Of a stretch of DNA of 64,000 bases, positions 52,853 through 61,943 are shown piece by piece. The stretch lies in assembly GCA_035629075.1 (NCBI GenBank), contig DASPIK010000086.1, positions 66,940 to 130,939 of the forward strand. Reading direction: 5' to 3'. Below the pieces are notes generated by a model. That model was not told the origin of the DNA and did not search any database. It saw only the letters and a list, made by a program, of their open reading frames with translations. The stretch's first letter is position 1. Each line of letters opens with the position of its first letter. Source of the DNA: JAEZPW01 sp035629075 (lineage in GTDB: Bacteria; Acidobacteriota; Terriglobia; Terriglobales; Acidobacteriaceae). The translations under genes and the position numbers were made by a program.

Positions 52853-53205
52853 CTAGCGACGACGGAACTGTCGATCGTGCTTCTGGCGATAGATCTGTCG
52901 AGAAAGCCGGTTCTGCTGATGGTAACTCTTGCGCGCTCTCGTGCCGTGAATCTGCCATCCGCCTTCATCCCACGGATTCTTCGATTCAGGCGTGCCTCTC
53001 GGCGCTCGAGTCTCGCTGCTTCGGCCGCGGTCAGAGATCCGCTGCGGATGCCCTGCGCAATGCGTTGCTGCTGCATTTCTCGCCGCTGGCTGATGGTGGC
53101 GTGCCTTCTTGCCGGCGGCTGTCCCGGCGATATCGCTTGCGCCGCCAAGGTCGGAATCGTTAATGCGAAGGACGCCAGTGCGAGTACAACTCTAGTGAGT
53201 TTCAT
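52853..53205 (-). pseudogene. Small exported RxxRI-repeat protein, frameshifted near its C-terminus
   Basis: A signal peptide (MKLTRVVLALASFALTIPTLAAQA) is followed by a basic helical protein (RIAQGIRSGSLTAAEAARLERREARLNRRIRGMKADGRFTARERA). After this the open frame reads a meaningless tail and ends at 52822, inside a terminator. The frame one base off reads HQQNRLSRQIYRQKHDRQFRRR and stops at 52853, just before the terminator. This tail continues the repeat pattern of the family, so one base is likely missing near 52922-52926, for example an A in GTTAACC now read as GTTACC. With it restored, the protein is 117 residues. Either a real disrupting mutation or a sequence error. The function is unknown. 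Confidence 0.65.
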
Positions 53206-53405
53206 TGCTCTTCCTGTGACCTGTCGTGATTTGATCTCGACGGCGCGCCCCGTTTCGATTCACTCGTCTGAACCCGACGCCTAAAGGAATGTTGCGGAAG
53301 TTTCGCCGCACGTGTTCAGTCCAAAGGGATCAGGACCGCTGGCATAGGCGAAGCCGCGCACTTCAGAATTGTCGCGGCACTGCGAGGCCGGCTCGTCTTG
53401 AAGCC

Positions 53406-54272
53406 TTACAACCCCGCTTCTATGCGCGACCGAGGGTCGAGATAGTCGCGTAGGGCGTCTCCAATGAAGTTGAACGACAGCACGGCAAACATCACCGCGA
53501 TAGCGGGAAAGAGTACGAGGTGCGGCGCGTCGAACAGATGCGATCTGCCATCGTTGAGCATCGAACCCCAACTTGCGGTTGGAGGAGGAACGCCGAGACC
53601 AAGGAAACTCATCGTTGCCTCAGCGAGAACCGCACCGGCCATACCGATTGCGGCTTGAACGATGACCGGCTGAATGATGTTTGGCAGGATATGCCGCGTG
53701 ATGACGCGCCAATCACTTGCGCCCAGCGCTCGCGCCGCCTCAACGAATTCCCTCTCGCGTGCAGCCAACACCTGACCGCGAACCAGCCGGGCATAACCGA
53801 CCCAACCACCGATTGAAAGTGCCAGGATCAGGTTGAAGATGCCAGGCCCGAGAAAAGCGACGAATGCTATCGCCAACAGGATTCCCGGAAAAGACAGGAA
53901 CGCGTTCATCACCACTACATTGACGAAGCGGTCCACCTTGCCGCCGTAGTATCCCGCGATGGATCCGACAATGAGGCCAAGCAGCAGCGAAGCAGCGACC
54001 ACGCTCGCGCCCACTAACATCGATATGCGCGCGCCGAAGATGATCCGGGAAAAAATGTCGCGCCCGAGTTCGTCCGTTCCAAACCAGTGCGCTGCAGATG
54101 ACGGGCTGAGGCGGCTGGCAAGATCGATGCGTGCCGGGTCCTGAGGTGCGAGCCATGGCGCGAACACGGCAAAGGACACAAACACGAGGACAAGCACGAC
54201 TCCCGCCGCTGCGAGTGGATTGCGCTTGGCTTCGCGCATAATTCTGGGCCGCACCTGTGCGAGCGTAGCCAT
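53406..54272 (-). CDS. ABC transporter permease, DppC/OppC-like
   Basis: The 288-residue membrane protein has the N-terminal helix and the DppC-type start (NPLAAAGVVLVLVFVSFAVFAPWLAP), HWFGTDELGRDIFSRIIFGARIS, and the EAA loop EFVEAARALGASDWRVITRHILPN, which docks on the ATPase. The C-terminal AEATMSFLGLGVPPPTASWG and FNFIGDALRDYLDPR are typical of peptide/nickel importers. It starts 2 bases after the DppB-like gene, so the two form a pair. No binding protein or ATPase gene is near, so the complex is completed from elsewhere or the substrate is unknown. Confidence 0.93.
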   Translation of the reverse strand: MATLAQVRPRIMREAKRNPLAAAGVVLVLVFVSFAVFAPWLAPQDPARIDLASRLSPSSAAHWFGTDELGRDIFSRIIFGARISMLVGASVVAASLLLGLIVGSIAGYYGGKVDRFVNVVVMNAFLSFPGILLAIAFVAFLGPGIFNLILALSIGGWVGYARLVRGQVLAAREREFVEAARALGASDWRVITRHILPNIIQPVIVQAAIGMAGAVLAEATMSFLGLGVPPPTASWGSMLNDGRSHLFDAPHLVLFPAIAVMFAVLSFNFIGDALRDYLDPRSRIEAGL

Positions 54273-54274
54273 GA

Positions 54275-55192
54275 CTATTGCCTGATCCTCGGGTTAACGA
54301 CTGAATAAACCAAGTCGGTCAGAAAGTTGACGGCCACGTAAGTGAGTCCGATAACGAGAATGCAGCCTTGCACGAGGTAGTAATCGCGATTGGCAATAGC
54401 CTGCACAGTGAGGCGCCCAATACCGGGCCAGGAAAAGATGGTTTCTGTGACAATGGCGCCAGCCAGCATCGCGCCGAACTGAAGGCCGAGGACGGTTACC
54501 ACCGGAATCATCGCATTGCGCAGTGCGTGCCGATAAACGACACTCCGCTCGGACAAGCCCTTCGCTCGTGCCGTACGAATGTAGTCCTGGCCTAGTTCCT
54601 CGAGCATCGCTGTACGCACCATGCGCGTCAGAATGGCAGCCAGCGCGCCGCCGAGGGTGATCGCCGGCAAAACGAGGTGCGCCATCGTCCCCGACCCTGA
54701 AACTGGCAAGACTCCCATATGAATGGCGAAAAACAGGATCAGAATTGGACCGAGAGCGAAGTTCGGGAACGACAGCCCAAGCAGGCTTACAAAACTGATG
54801 GCTCGGTCATCCCATCGATTGCGCCGCCTCGCCGACCTGACACCGGCAGGCACTGACAGCAATATGGCCACGCCAAGTGCGGCGAACGTCAGCTTCATCG
54901 TGAAGGGATAGCGTTCGGAGATAATGCTTGATACCTTCTGGTTGAACCGCAGGGATTGGCCAAGGTCTCCCCGCAGGACGCCTTTCCAGTAATTCACATA
55001 CTGCTCACCAATCGGCACATCGAGTCCGTACTGATGACGTGCCGCTTCTATATCGGCGCTAGCGGCACCCTCCCCGAGCATCTGCTGGATTGGGTCGCCG
55101 GGCACAAAGTGGATCAGCAAGAACACCACCGAAACGACCAGCCAAACGACAGGGATGGTGTAGAGGAGGCGAGTTGTTAGGTATCGGAGCAA
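54275..55192 (-). CDS. ABC transporter permease, DppB/OppB-like
   Basis: The 305-residue product starts with MLRYLTTRLLYTIPVVWLVVSVVFLLIHFVPGDP, the typical DppB opening, and includes FPNFALGPILILFFAI, the loop EELGQDYIRTARAKGLSERSVVYRHALRNAMIPV with the EAA motif, and a C-terminal DLVYSVVNPRIR. It imports peptides, nickel or a similar solute together with the DppC-like partner. The start is TTG at 55192, chosen because it fits the family N-terminus; no clear ribosome binding site is seen. Confidence 0.93.
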   Translation of the reverse strand: MLRYLTTRLLYTIPVVWLVVSVVFLLIHFVPGDPIQQMLGEGAASADIEAARHQYGLDVPIGEQYVNYWKGVLRGDLGQSLRFNQKVSSIISERYPFTMKLTFAALGVAILLSVPAGVRSARRRNRWDDRAISFVSLLGLSFPNFALGPILILFFAIHMGVLPVSGSGTMAHLVLPAITLGGALAAILTRMVRTAMLEELGQDYIRTARAKGLSERSVVYRHALRNAMIPVVTVLGLQFGAMLAGAIVTETIFSWPGIGRLTVQAIANRDYYLVQGCILVIGLTYVAVNFLTDLVYSVVNPRIRQ

Positions 55193-55294
55193 AAATGCGG
55201 TTTATACAATTTCAGAAATCAGGATTCCCCACCGACGCTAAGCAGGTTCTCCCCTGCTGCCAGCATGACGCATATGGCTGCTTGACTTCAAGAC

Positions 55295-56671
55295 TTAGCG
55301 GCTGACTTTTTCGGCTGAGTCCGCATCTGCCGTTCGCGGCGCCAGGTCTATTTTCACACGCGCTATGCGGTGACCGTCCATCTCCTCAACCGTATATCGA
55401 CGGCCATCGTACTCGAAGCACTCACCGCCACGTGGAATGCGCTGCAATTGCGTCAGTACGAACCCTGCGAGCGTCTCAAAACCCTCGTCCCGCGGCAGTC
55501 GAAGCTGGTACTGGGTTTCGAGGTCACGAATCGGAACCGAGCCTTCGAACACCATCGTCGTTGCACCTGGAGCCAGCGGTTGGGGTGTTATGTCGAACTC
55601 GTCTTCAATCTCACCAACGATCTGCTCCAGCACGTCTTCTACCGTGACGACTCCGGCAGTCGATCCAAACTCGTCGACTACGACAGCTAGATGTCTTTTG
55701 CGCTGCTTGAACTCTGTTAGCAGTTCGGTCAGGACCTTGGTTTCCGGTATAACCAGGACATCTCGCATGATGTGGCGAACCTGCATTCTAGAAAGCCGCG
55801 CGGAAGCCGTTGCGTCAGATTTCATCAAGAGACGCAGCCGCATCCATCGCGTCAGGTCCTTGGAATAGAGCAAACCGACAATGTGCTCGGGCCCGCGTTG
55901 CGGATCGTAGACCGGCACGCGCGAATGTTGTTCTTCCACCACGCGGGTCAGCGCTTCTTCCAGACTTAAATCCGCTGGGAGCGAAAAAATGTTTGGCCTG
56001 GCCACCATGATCTCGCGAACCGTGATGTTGCTCAGTTCCAGCGAGTGGATGATCATCTCCTCCTGCGATTGCGACAGTAACCCATATCGCCGGGTCGCTG
56101 TGACGATCAGCTTGATTTCCTCTGGCGAGTGGATTCCGCCATGACCAGCATCCCGCATCCCGAAGATCTTCAGAACTCCGCGTGCCGAGTTTGTCATGAC
56201 GTATAGGAATGGCGTTGCCAGCCTCATAAAGACGTCCATCGGACCGGCGATGGCAAGCGCAACTTGTTCCGCGCGCTGCAAGGCGACTGTCTTCGGCACC
56301 ACTTCGCCGAGTATGACGTGGAGGTAGGTGATGAGGGTAAACGCGATTACAACCGCGCCCGTGTGCGCATATATGCCGGCATGCGGAAGGTGCTCAAACA
56401 GCGGGTGCAGCAGGTTCGCGAGGGCGGGCTCGCCGATCCAGCCGAGCGCGAGGCTCGCCAGCGTTATGCCGAACTGAACGCCATTCAATACGCTGTCCAG
56501 CTGGTGCTGGAGCTTCTGCACTGTTCTGGCGCCGATCCGGCGCGCTTCAATGAGCTGCTGGATTCGCGTATCGCGCACGCTGACGAGGGCAAATTCCGCC
56601 GCGACGAAGAAGGCGTTTGCCGCCACTAAAAGGATTACGGCCAGCAGGCGCAGCAGGACGTAGGTAGCCAT
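55295..56671 (-). CDS. CNNM/CorC-family membrane protein (DUF21, CBS pair, transporter-associated domain)
   Basis: The 458-residue protein has a DUF21 (CNNM) transmembrane domain at about residues 1-190 with AANAFFVAAEFALVSVRDTRIQQL, a CBS pair at about 210-345 (EIMVARPNIFSLPADLSLEEAL, HSRVPVYD, VEDVLEQIVGEIEDEFD), and a C-terminal CorC/HlyC domain ending in RRYTVEEMDGHRIARVKID. This is the standard hemolysin C-like set, now linked with magnesium efflux or metal homeostasis. It is separated from the ABC permease pair by about 100 bases and by direction of the pair's promoter; it is read on the same strand. Confidence 0.93.
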   Translation of the reverse strand: MATYVLLRLLAVILLVAANAFFVAAEFALVSVRDTRIQQLIEARRIGARTVQKLQHQLDSVLNGVQFGITLASLALGWIGEPALANLLHPLFEHLPHAGIYAHTGAVVIAFTLITYLHVILGEVVPKTVALQRAEQVALAIAGPMDVFMRLATPFLYVMTNSARGVLKIFGMRDAGHGGIHSPEEIKLIVTATRRYGLLSQSQEEMIIHSLELSNITVREIMVARPNIFSLPADLSLEEALTRVVEEQHSRVPVYDPQRGPEHIVGLLYSKDLTRWMRLRLLMKSDATASARLSRMQVRHIMRDVLVIPETKVLTELLTEFKQRKRHLAVVVDEFGSTAGVVTVEDVLEQIVGEIEDEFDITPQPLAPGATTMVFEGSVPIRDLETQYQLRLPRDEGFETLAGFVLTQLQRIPRGGECFEYDGRRYTVEEMDGHRIARVKIDLAPRTADADSAEKVSR

Positions 56672-56976
56672 GAAATAAAAATTCTAACACCCGGGTGCAC
56701 TGCTTTCCTCCGGCCGCCATTTACCGATTAGCAAACTCATCGACCACCCAATTAGAGCTCACCAGCCACCATAACTTCTGTCCTATGACTTTCCATAGGA
56801 CAACCAACCCCACGCTCCTGAAACTTGTAGCGTAGGTCGAGGTACCAGCTCATGTTGATTGAAAACAAGGTGACTTAAAGCTACATCTACTCTGGCCAGC
56901 AACTTGCAAGTACCCGGGCACACCGATTTCCCTGGAAAGTTCAACTTTAGGAATTAGCTAGAAAGAGGAGGCTTTA
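56672..56976. other. Intergenic region upstream of the second TonB receptor
   Basis: About 305 bases between divergent genes. It contains a 9-base-arm palindrome (56779-56802, listed separately) and AGAGGAGG just before the TonB gene. No open frame or tRNA was supported. The promoter of the TonB receptor must lie here, and the palindrome may be its operator. Confidence 0.55.
56779..56802. promoter_or_regulatory. Operator-like palindrome upstream of the TonB receptor
   Basis: TGTCCTATG pairs with CATAGGACA around an ACTTTC centre, 9-base arms with no mismatch. It lies about 175 bases before the start codon of the large TonB receptor gene. This arm length and AT-rich centre fit a dimeric DNA-binding protein, but no regulator gene is next to it. 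Confidence 0.45.
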
Positions 56977-59900
56977 ATGTCTCACAGGTTCCGGCTCAGC
57001 CGGATCTTCGCAGTGGTTCTGGCCATCCTGCTGGCAGCGGGGGCGCTGCCAGCTCAGACCAGCCGCGGCACAGTCAGCGGTATCGTTACCGACCAGACTG
57101 GAGCGGTTGTAGCGAACGCAAAAGTGGTCCTAACGCAAGTGGAAACGAATGCCGTTCGCGACACCGTCACGAATGGTGCTGGGTTGTACCGCTTTGACGC
57201 GGTGAACCTTGGAACCTACGTCGTGAAGGTAACCGCACCCGGCTTCGCGAACGCCGAAACTCACGGGCTTGTCGTTCGCGCTAACCAGACCTCCAGCATG
57301 GATTTCCAGTTGCAGGTCGGCAACACCAGCGAGACGCTTGAGGTCGCAGCGACCGCTTCATCCGTTGCGCTACAAACAGATGAGCAACTCCGCGGCCGCA
57401 ACATCGAACCGCAAGCGTTGGCGAACCTTCCTATTACCGGGCAGAACTCGCTGAACCTGATGACGCTGGTTCCGGGCATTGTACCCACCAATATGAGCGG
57501 TGGCGGCAGCCTCGACAGCGGCATCGGATCGGTGAACGGCTCGCGTCCGCGCGCCAACAACTTCATGCTCGACGGCGTAGAGAACAACGACATCTCTGTT
57601 GCCGGCCCGGCGATAACCCTTACCAACAACGACGCTCTACAGGAAGTATCCGTTCAGACTTCGAACTTCAGCGCTGAATTCGGTCGCTCAGGTGGCGCAG
57701 TCATCAACCAGATCACCAAGTCCGGCACGAACAACCTGCACGGTACGGCTGCATGGGTTTATCGTTCGCAGCGATTGAACGCCAGCAGCTTCGACCAGCG
57801 CTACTCCTATTACCAGGGCGGCGGCAAAGCCGACGGCGATCCTCTAAAGCCGTCTTTCCTCGAGCATATTCCTGCTTTCACAGTAGGAGGCCCGGTTTAC
57901 ATCCCCGGCGTTTACAACGGCAAAGACAAAACCTTCTTCTTCGTAGCGGGTCAGTGGGATCGCCTGAATAATGGCGCATACCAGAGGATCGTTACTGCCC
58001 CAACTGCAAATGGCGTTGCGACGTTGCAAGCTCTGGCCGCGACCTGCCCGAACGCACGACTGTACCTCAACCTGATGGGCGGACAGGTTGCAACGATCGC
58101 CGACGGCGCCACAGACATCTCGGTTCCGCAAGCGGTTTACGACAAACTCGTGGCAGATGGCGTTACGCCAACGTGTACGGCCGGAACCGCCAACCCGACG
58201 AGAGCGGGAATGAACTTCGAATACGGGTCCACAACCCGCGCCGTACCTCGCCTCTACGCTGGCAATACCATTCAGGCTCGTGTGGACCACATCCTGTCCG
58301 AGAAGCATCAGCTCAGCTTCCGGTTCTTGCAGTCCCCAGGCAGCTACAAGGGCATCTACGCCCTGGGTGTCCAGCCCGAGTTCGACGCTGGATATTTGTC
58401 CAAGAGCTACACTGGCGCGATCACGGATACGTACGTGATCTCCTCGCACGTTACCAACGAGCTGCGCCTGAACTACGCGCGCGTCGCTGTGGACTGGCCC
58501 TTAATGGCTGCTCCGGGTAGCCTCGGCGCAACCCACCCCACGATCGCAATAACCGGTTTCACCACCATGGGCACCAGCGCCAGCTATCCGCAGGGTCGTA
58601 CGTTCAACAACTACGAACTGCAGGACACCATGACCTGGATTCACGGCAAGCACACCTTCCGTTTTGGCCTGGACGTGAACAAACAGATCGCCCGTCAGAG
58701 TGCTCCAGTCACGACCCGTGGCGCACTCACATACGCGGACGCCACCTCGCCACTCGGCACGACGTTTGCATTTGCCAACTTCCTCGACGACTTCTCTGGC
58801 ACGGGTCTGAACACTGTTTCAAGACAGTTCGGCACGCCTGTGTATCATCCGACCACGACCCGTCAGTCTTACTTCATTCAGGACTCGTGGAAGGCTACCC
58901 CGCAACTGACGTTGAACTTCGGCCTTCGCTACGACCTCTTCGGTCAGCCAGCGAATGGGAATTTCCCGTATCCAGCGGTTTCGATGGACCCGGCAAACTT
59001 CCCGAACAAGGCTGAGATTCCTGTCGACAAGAACAACTTCGGCCCGAACTTCGGCTTCTCTTACAACCCCCAATGGGGCTTCTTTAGCGACGGCAAAACC
59101 GTCATTCGCGGCGGCTTCCAGATTGGTTATGACGGCTGGTATAACAACCTCCTGTCGAACATGGCCGCTGGCGCACCTAACAACCCAACCAACGTGGCTT
59201 ACAACGGTGTGGCCAATTCGGCTACGCCCCGTGGTCAGGTCGGCATCTACAACGTGAGATTCCCGACGTTAACAGCTGCGGCGTTCAACCCTCTGGCGGA
59301 TTCGGCGAGCCAATTCACGCCGAACATTCGCAACCCGTACACGATGCGTTGGTCGTTTGGCGTGCAGCGCGAAACCCGTTGGGGCATGCTGGTCGATCTG
59401 TCCTATGTTGGCTCCGTCGGGCGCAAGCTGTTCATCAGCCGCGAACTGAATCCGGTTATGCCCAGAGCTGACGGAACCGCGGGAACCCGCATGTTCCCGA
59501 CTATGGGTAGCCGCACGGTCCGTGACTCGGCTGCAAACTCGAACTACAACTCGCTTCAGCTCGACGTTCGCAGCAAGGCGAAAGAAACCGTCCTGGGCGG
59601 TGTGACTTTCACCTCCTCCTACACTTGGTCGCACAACCTGGACGTGCAGAGCGAAACTTTCGCCACTTCGGGTCAGCAGAGCGCTTACGCGTCGTCTCGC
59701 TGGCTCGCTCTGCAGGACCTCAACATCGATTACGGAAACTCCGATCTCGACCGACGTCACCGCTGGGTCACGTCCTTGATTTGGGACATCCGTGGTCCGA
59801 AGCACGGATTCTTGGGGCAGGCTTTCGGCGGTTGGTCCATTACGGCTGCAATTCCCGTGATGTCCGGCACGCCGTTTAGCGTCTCGAACAACTACGATCG

Positions 59901-60369
59901 CGATGGCGACGGATCGGCGGTTGCAGACCGTCCAAACATTGGCAACACCAGAATGCCTATCTGGACGCGCGCTTTGATCTCGACCACAGCTCAGAACTGC
60001 GCGTCTGGCCTGTGGAACCCGGATGCTAAGGGTTGCACCACGGCTGACCAGGTGTACTGGGTTCAGGCCAAGGGTGCGCCGAACGAGAAAACTGCTCGCA
60101 GGAACAACGTGTTCTCGGAGGGCGCCATTTACGCCGACGTCAACGTCATGAAGAAATTCCGCGTTACGGAAGGGTTCAACCTCGAAGCTCGAGCGGAAAT
60201 CTTCAACATCGGCAACAACATGAACTTCAACTATGCTCCGACCGGACTGAATGGCTACGGTCTGCGCATCACTCAGCCCGCAGGTCGGTTCATGCCTTGG
60301 CAGGAATCGGACTATTACACGAGCCCCGGCAACCGAACGATGCGCCTGCAGTTGAAGGCCATTTTCTAG
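56977..60369 (+). CDS. Large TonB-dependent receptor, Oar-like
   Basis: The 1130-residue product has a signal peptide (SRIFAVVLAILLAAGALPAQ), a carboxypeptidase-regulatory-like domain at about residues 28-110 (GTVSGIVTDQTGAVVANAKVVLTQ), a plug (about 120-250) with LPITGQNSLNLMTLVPGI, VNGSRPRANNFMLDGVENND and SAEFGRSGGAVINQITKSGTN, and a long barrel with many aromatic strands ending in Phe (RLQLKAIF). The ribosome binding site AGAGGAGG is strong. This is the Oar type common in acidobacteria, involved in outer-membrane uptake of large substrates such as oligosaccharides or peptides; substrate unknown. A clear terminator follows. No sugar-degrading or regulatory gene is adjacent. Confidence 0.95.
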   Translation: MSHRFRLSRIFAVVLAILLAAGALPAQTSRGTVSGIVTDQTGAVVANAKVVLTQVETNAVRDTVTNGAGLYRFDAVNLGTYVVKVTAPGFANAETHGLVVRANQTSSMDFQLQVGNTSETLEVAATASSVALQTDEQLRGRNIEPQALANLPITGQNSLNLMTLVPGIVPTNMSGGGSLDSGIGSVNGSRPRANNFMLDGVENNDISVAGPAITLTNNDALQEVSVQTSNFSAEFGRSGGAVINQITKSGTNNLHGTAAWVYRSQRLNASSFDQRYSYYQGGGKADGDPLKPSFLEHIPAFTVGGPVYIPGVYNGKDKTFFFVAGQWDRLNNGAYQRIVTAPTANGVATLQALAATCPNARLYLNLMGGQVATIADGATDISVPQAVYDKLVADGVTPTCTAGTANPTRAGMNFEYGSTTRAVPRLYAGNTIQARVDHILSEKHQLSFRFLQSPGSYKGIYALGVQPEFDAGYLSKSYTGAITDTYVISSHVTNELRLNYARVAVDWPLMAAPGSLGATHPTIAITGFTTMGTSASYPQGRTFNNYELQDTMTWIHGKHTFRFGLDVNKQIARQSAPVTTRGALTYADATSPLGTTFAFANFLDDFSGTGLNTVSRQFGTPVYHPTTTRQSYFIQDSWKATPQLTLNFGLRYDLFGQPANGNFPYPAVSMDPANFPNKAEIPVDKNNFGPNFGFSYNPQWGFFSDGKTVIRGGFQIGYDGWYNNLLSNMAAGAPNNPTNVAYNGVANSATPRGQVGIYNVRFPTLTAAAFNPLADSASQFTPNIRNPYTMRWSFGVQRETRWGMLVDLSYVGSVGRKLFISRELNPVMPRADGTAGTRMFPTMGSRTVRDSAANSNYNSLQLDVRSKAKETVLGGVTFTSSYTWSHNLDVQSETFATSGQQSAYASSRWLALQDLNIDYGNSDLDRRHRWVTSLIWDIRGPKHGFLGQAFGGWSITAAIPVMSGTPFSVSNNYDRDGDGSAVADRPNIGNTRMPIWTRALISTTAQNCASGLWNPDAKGCTTADQVYWVQAKGAPNEKTARRNNVFSEGAIYADVNVMKKFRVTEGFNLEARAEIFNIGNNMNFNYAPTGLNGYGLRITQPAGRFMPWQESDYYTSPGNRTMRLQLKAIF

Positions 60370-60389
60370 AACTTTTCTTGCTGCACTTT

Positions 60390-60418
60390 GGGGAGGGCTC
60401 AGCCCTCCCCTCTTTTTT
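60390..60418 (+). terminator. Terminator after the large TonB receptor
   Basis: GGGGAGGGCT pairs with AGCCCTCCCC with a one-base centre, followed by TCTTTTTTG. It begins 20 bases after the stop codon. Confidence 0.92.
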
Positions 60419-60651
60419 GTGAGAAGCCAGCTTCTCCGAGCGGATTACCCACCCGCAGATTTCCATTCCGTCGCTTTCCTTTTCCCCTCTTCTCGGTCTA
60501 AACGCAAGGATTCGGGGAAACAGCTCAACCACCCATAAAAAATTGCGAAGTTGCGGGAACCATTTGAGGCTGCCGCTCGTAACAGAACACAGGCGCTGAG
60601 AGCCTGACCGTCGCGCATGGATGTGGCGGCATTGAATTCAGGAGGCAGAAC

Positions 60652-61869
60652 GTGGCTAACGGCAATGGCAACGGAAAAAAGAAACGGAGAAATCGCCTTT
60701 TCGTTATCGGCGGGTCGATCCTCGGCATTCTGGTTTTGGTAGTTATCGTTGCGGCGATGACCAGCGGTGGCACGAAGATTGATCCGTCGAAGCTGGGCAA
60801 AGTCGAAAAGGGCGATCTTGCCAAGAGCGTCGTCGCCACCGGCAAAGTCGAGCCAATCACGAAGGTCGAAATTAAGTCGAAGGCCAGCGGTATCGTCAAG
60901 AAGCTCTACATCGAAGCTGGTGACCGGGTGAAGAAAGGCCATGTTCTGGCCGAACTCGACCGCGACGAGATTCTTGCCAGTGTCCGTTCACAGGAAGCCC
61001 AGTTGCAGTCATCGCAGGCCAACCTGAGCGCAGCCGAAGCCGACTTGAAGCGCGCCGAAGTTGACGCCCAAGGGCCGGACATACCCATGCTGAAACGGGC
61101 GTACGAGCGCGCCGTCAACATGCGTAAAGAGGGCGTGGTTTCCGACTCTGCGCTCGACGAGGCGCAGAAGGCCTACGAGCTCGCGCTCAACAAACAGAAT
61201 GTCGCCCGCGCGCAACTGGTGGTTAACAAAGCGAAAGTCGCTCAGGCCCGCGCCGATGTGCAGCGCCAGACCGCGAACTTGGCTCAGCTTAAAGAACAAT
61301 TGAACTACACAACGATTGTTGCTCCGATGGATGGCATCATCCTCTCGCGCGACGTTGAGGTGGGCGACGCCGTCAGCTCGATCCTCGTGATGGGATCGGC
61401 CGCCACGTTGGTAATGACCGTCGGCGATACGAGCGAAGTCTACGTAAAGGGTAAAGTGGATGAAAGCGACATCGGTAAGGTCTATCTGAACCAACCGGCT
61501 CGCATTAAAGTCGAGTCCTTCAAGGACAAGACCTTCAATGGCAAAGTGACGAGAATCTCGCCGATGGGCACCGAGAAGGACAACGTCACAACGTTTGAAG
61601 TGCGCGTGTCCATCATCAACCCCGGCGGCGAGTTGAAAGCGGCGATGACCGCAAACGCGGAAATCATTCTGGAAGAACACAAGAACGTATTGCAGATCCC
61701 GGAAGGCGCGCTGATCTACGACAAGGACAAGAAAGCCTCGGTTGAAGTTCCCGACCCCAAGGCCAAGGACGGCAAGAAGAAGGTCCCGGTGCAGGTTGGA
61801 ATTTCAAACGGCGCCAAAGCTGAAGTCCTGGCAGGTCTGAAGGAAGGCGATCAGGTAGTTCTTCAGTAA
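60652..61869 (+). CDS. HlyD/MacA-type periplasmic adaptor protein
   Basis: The 405-residue protein has a basic N-terminus (NGKKKRRNR), one membrane helix (LFVIGGSILGILVLVVIVAAM), and then the adaptor layout: a lipoyl half-domain (VEIKSKASGIVKKLYIEAGDRVKKGHVLAELD), a long coiled-coil hairpin at about residues 110-220, the second lipoyl half (TTIVAPMDGIILSRDVEVGDAVSS) and a beta-barrel domain. It spans the periplasm in tripartite efflux or ABC export systems. The start is GTG at 60652 with AGGAGG upstream. No MacB-like ABC or outer-membrane factor follows; the gene ends at a terminator, so the partner is elsewhere. Confidence 0.92.
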   Translation: MANGNGNGKKKRRNRLFVIGGSILGILVLVVIVAAMTSGGTKIDPSKLGKVEKGDLAKSVVATGKVEPITKVEIKSKASGIVKKLYIEAGDRVKKGHVLAELDRDEILASVRSQEAQLQSSQANLSAAEADLKRAEVDAQGPDIPMLKRAYERAVNMRKEGVVSDSALDEAQKAYELALNKQNVARAQLVVNKAKVAQARADVQRQTANLAQLKEQLNYTTIVAPMDGIILSRDVEVGDAVSSILVMGSAATLVMTVGDTSEVYVKGKVDESDIGKVYLNQPARIKVESFKDKTFNGKVTRISPMGTEKDNVTTFEVRVSIINPGGELKAAMTANAEIILEEHKNVLQIPEGALIYDKDKKASVEVPDPKAKDGKKKVPVQVGISNGAKAEVLAGLKEGDQVVLQ

Positions 61870-61907
61870 AGTTGCTTCATCCGTTAGCCTCTCGGAAAAA
61901 TCACTAC

Positions 61908-61934
61908 GGCGGGCCGAACCTGGCCCGCCTTTTT
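61908..61934. terminator. Terminator between the HlyD-type gene and the AI-2E-family gene
   Basis: GGCGGGCC pairs with GGCCCGCC around GAACCT, followed by TTTTT. It lies between convergent genes. Confidence 0.9.
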
Positions 61935-61943
61935 CGTGTTCTG

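Noticed and set aside
52518..52958. 146-residue minus-strand frame across the end of rmuC
   Set aside because: It is antisense to rmuC and spans the terminator; the true small gene lies in another frame.
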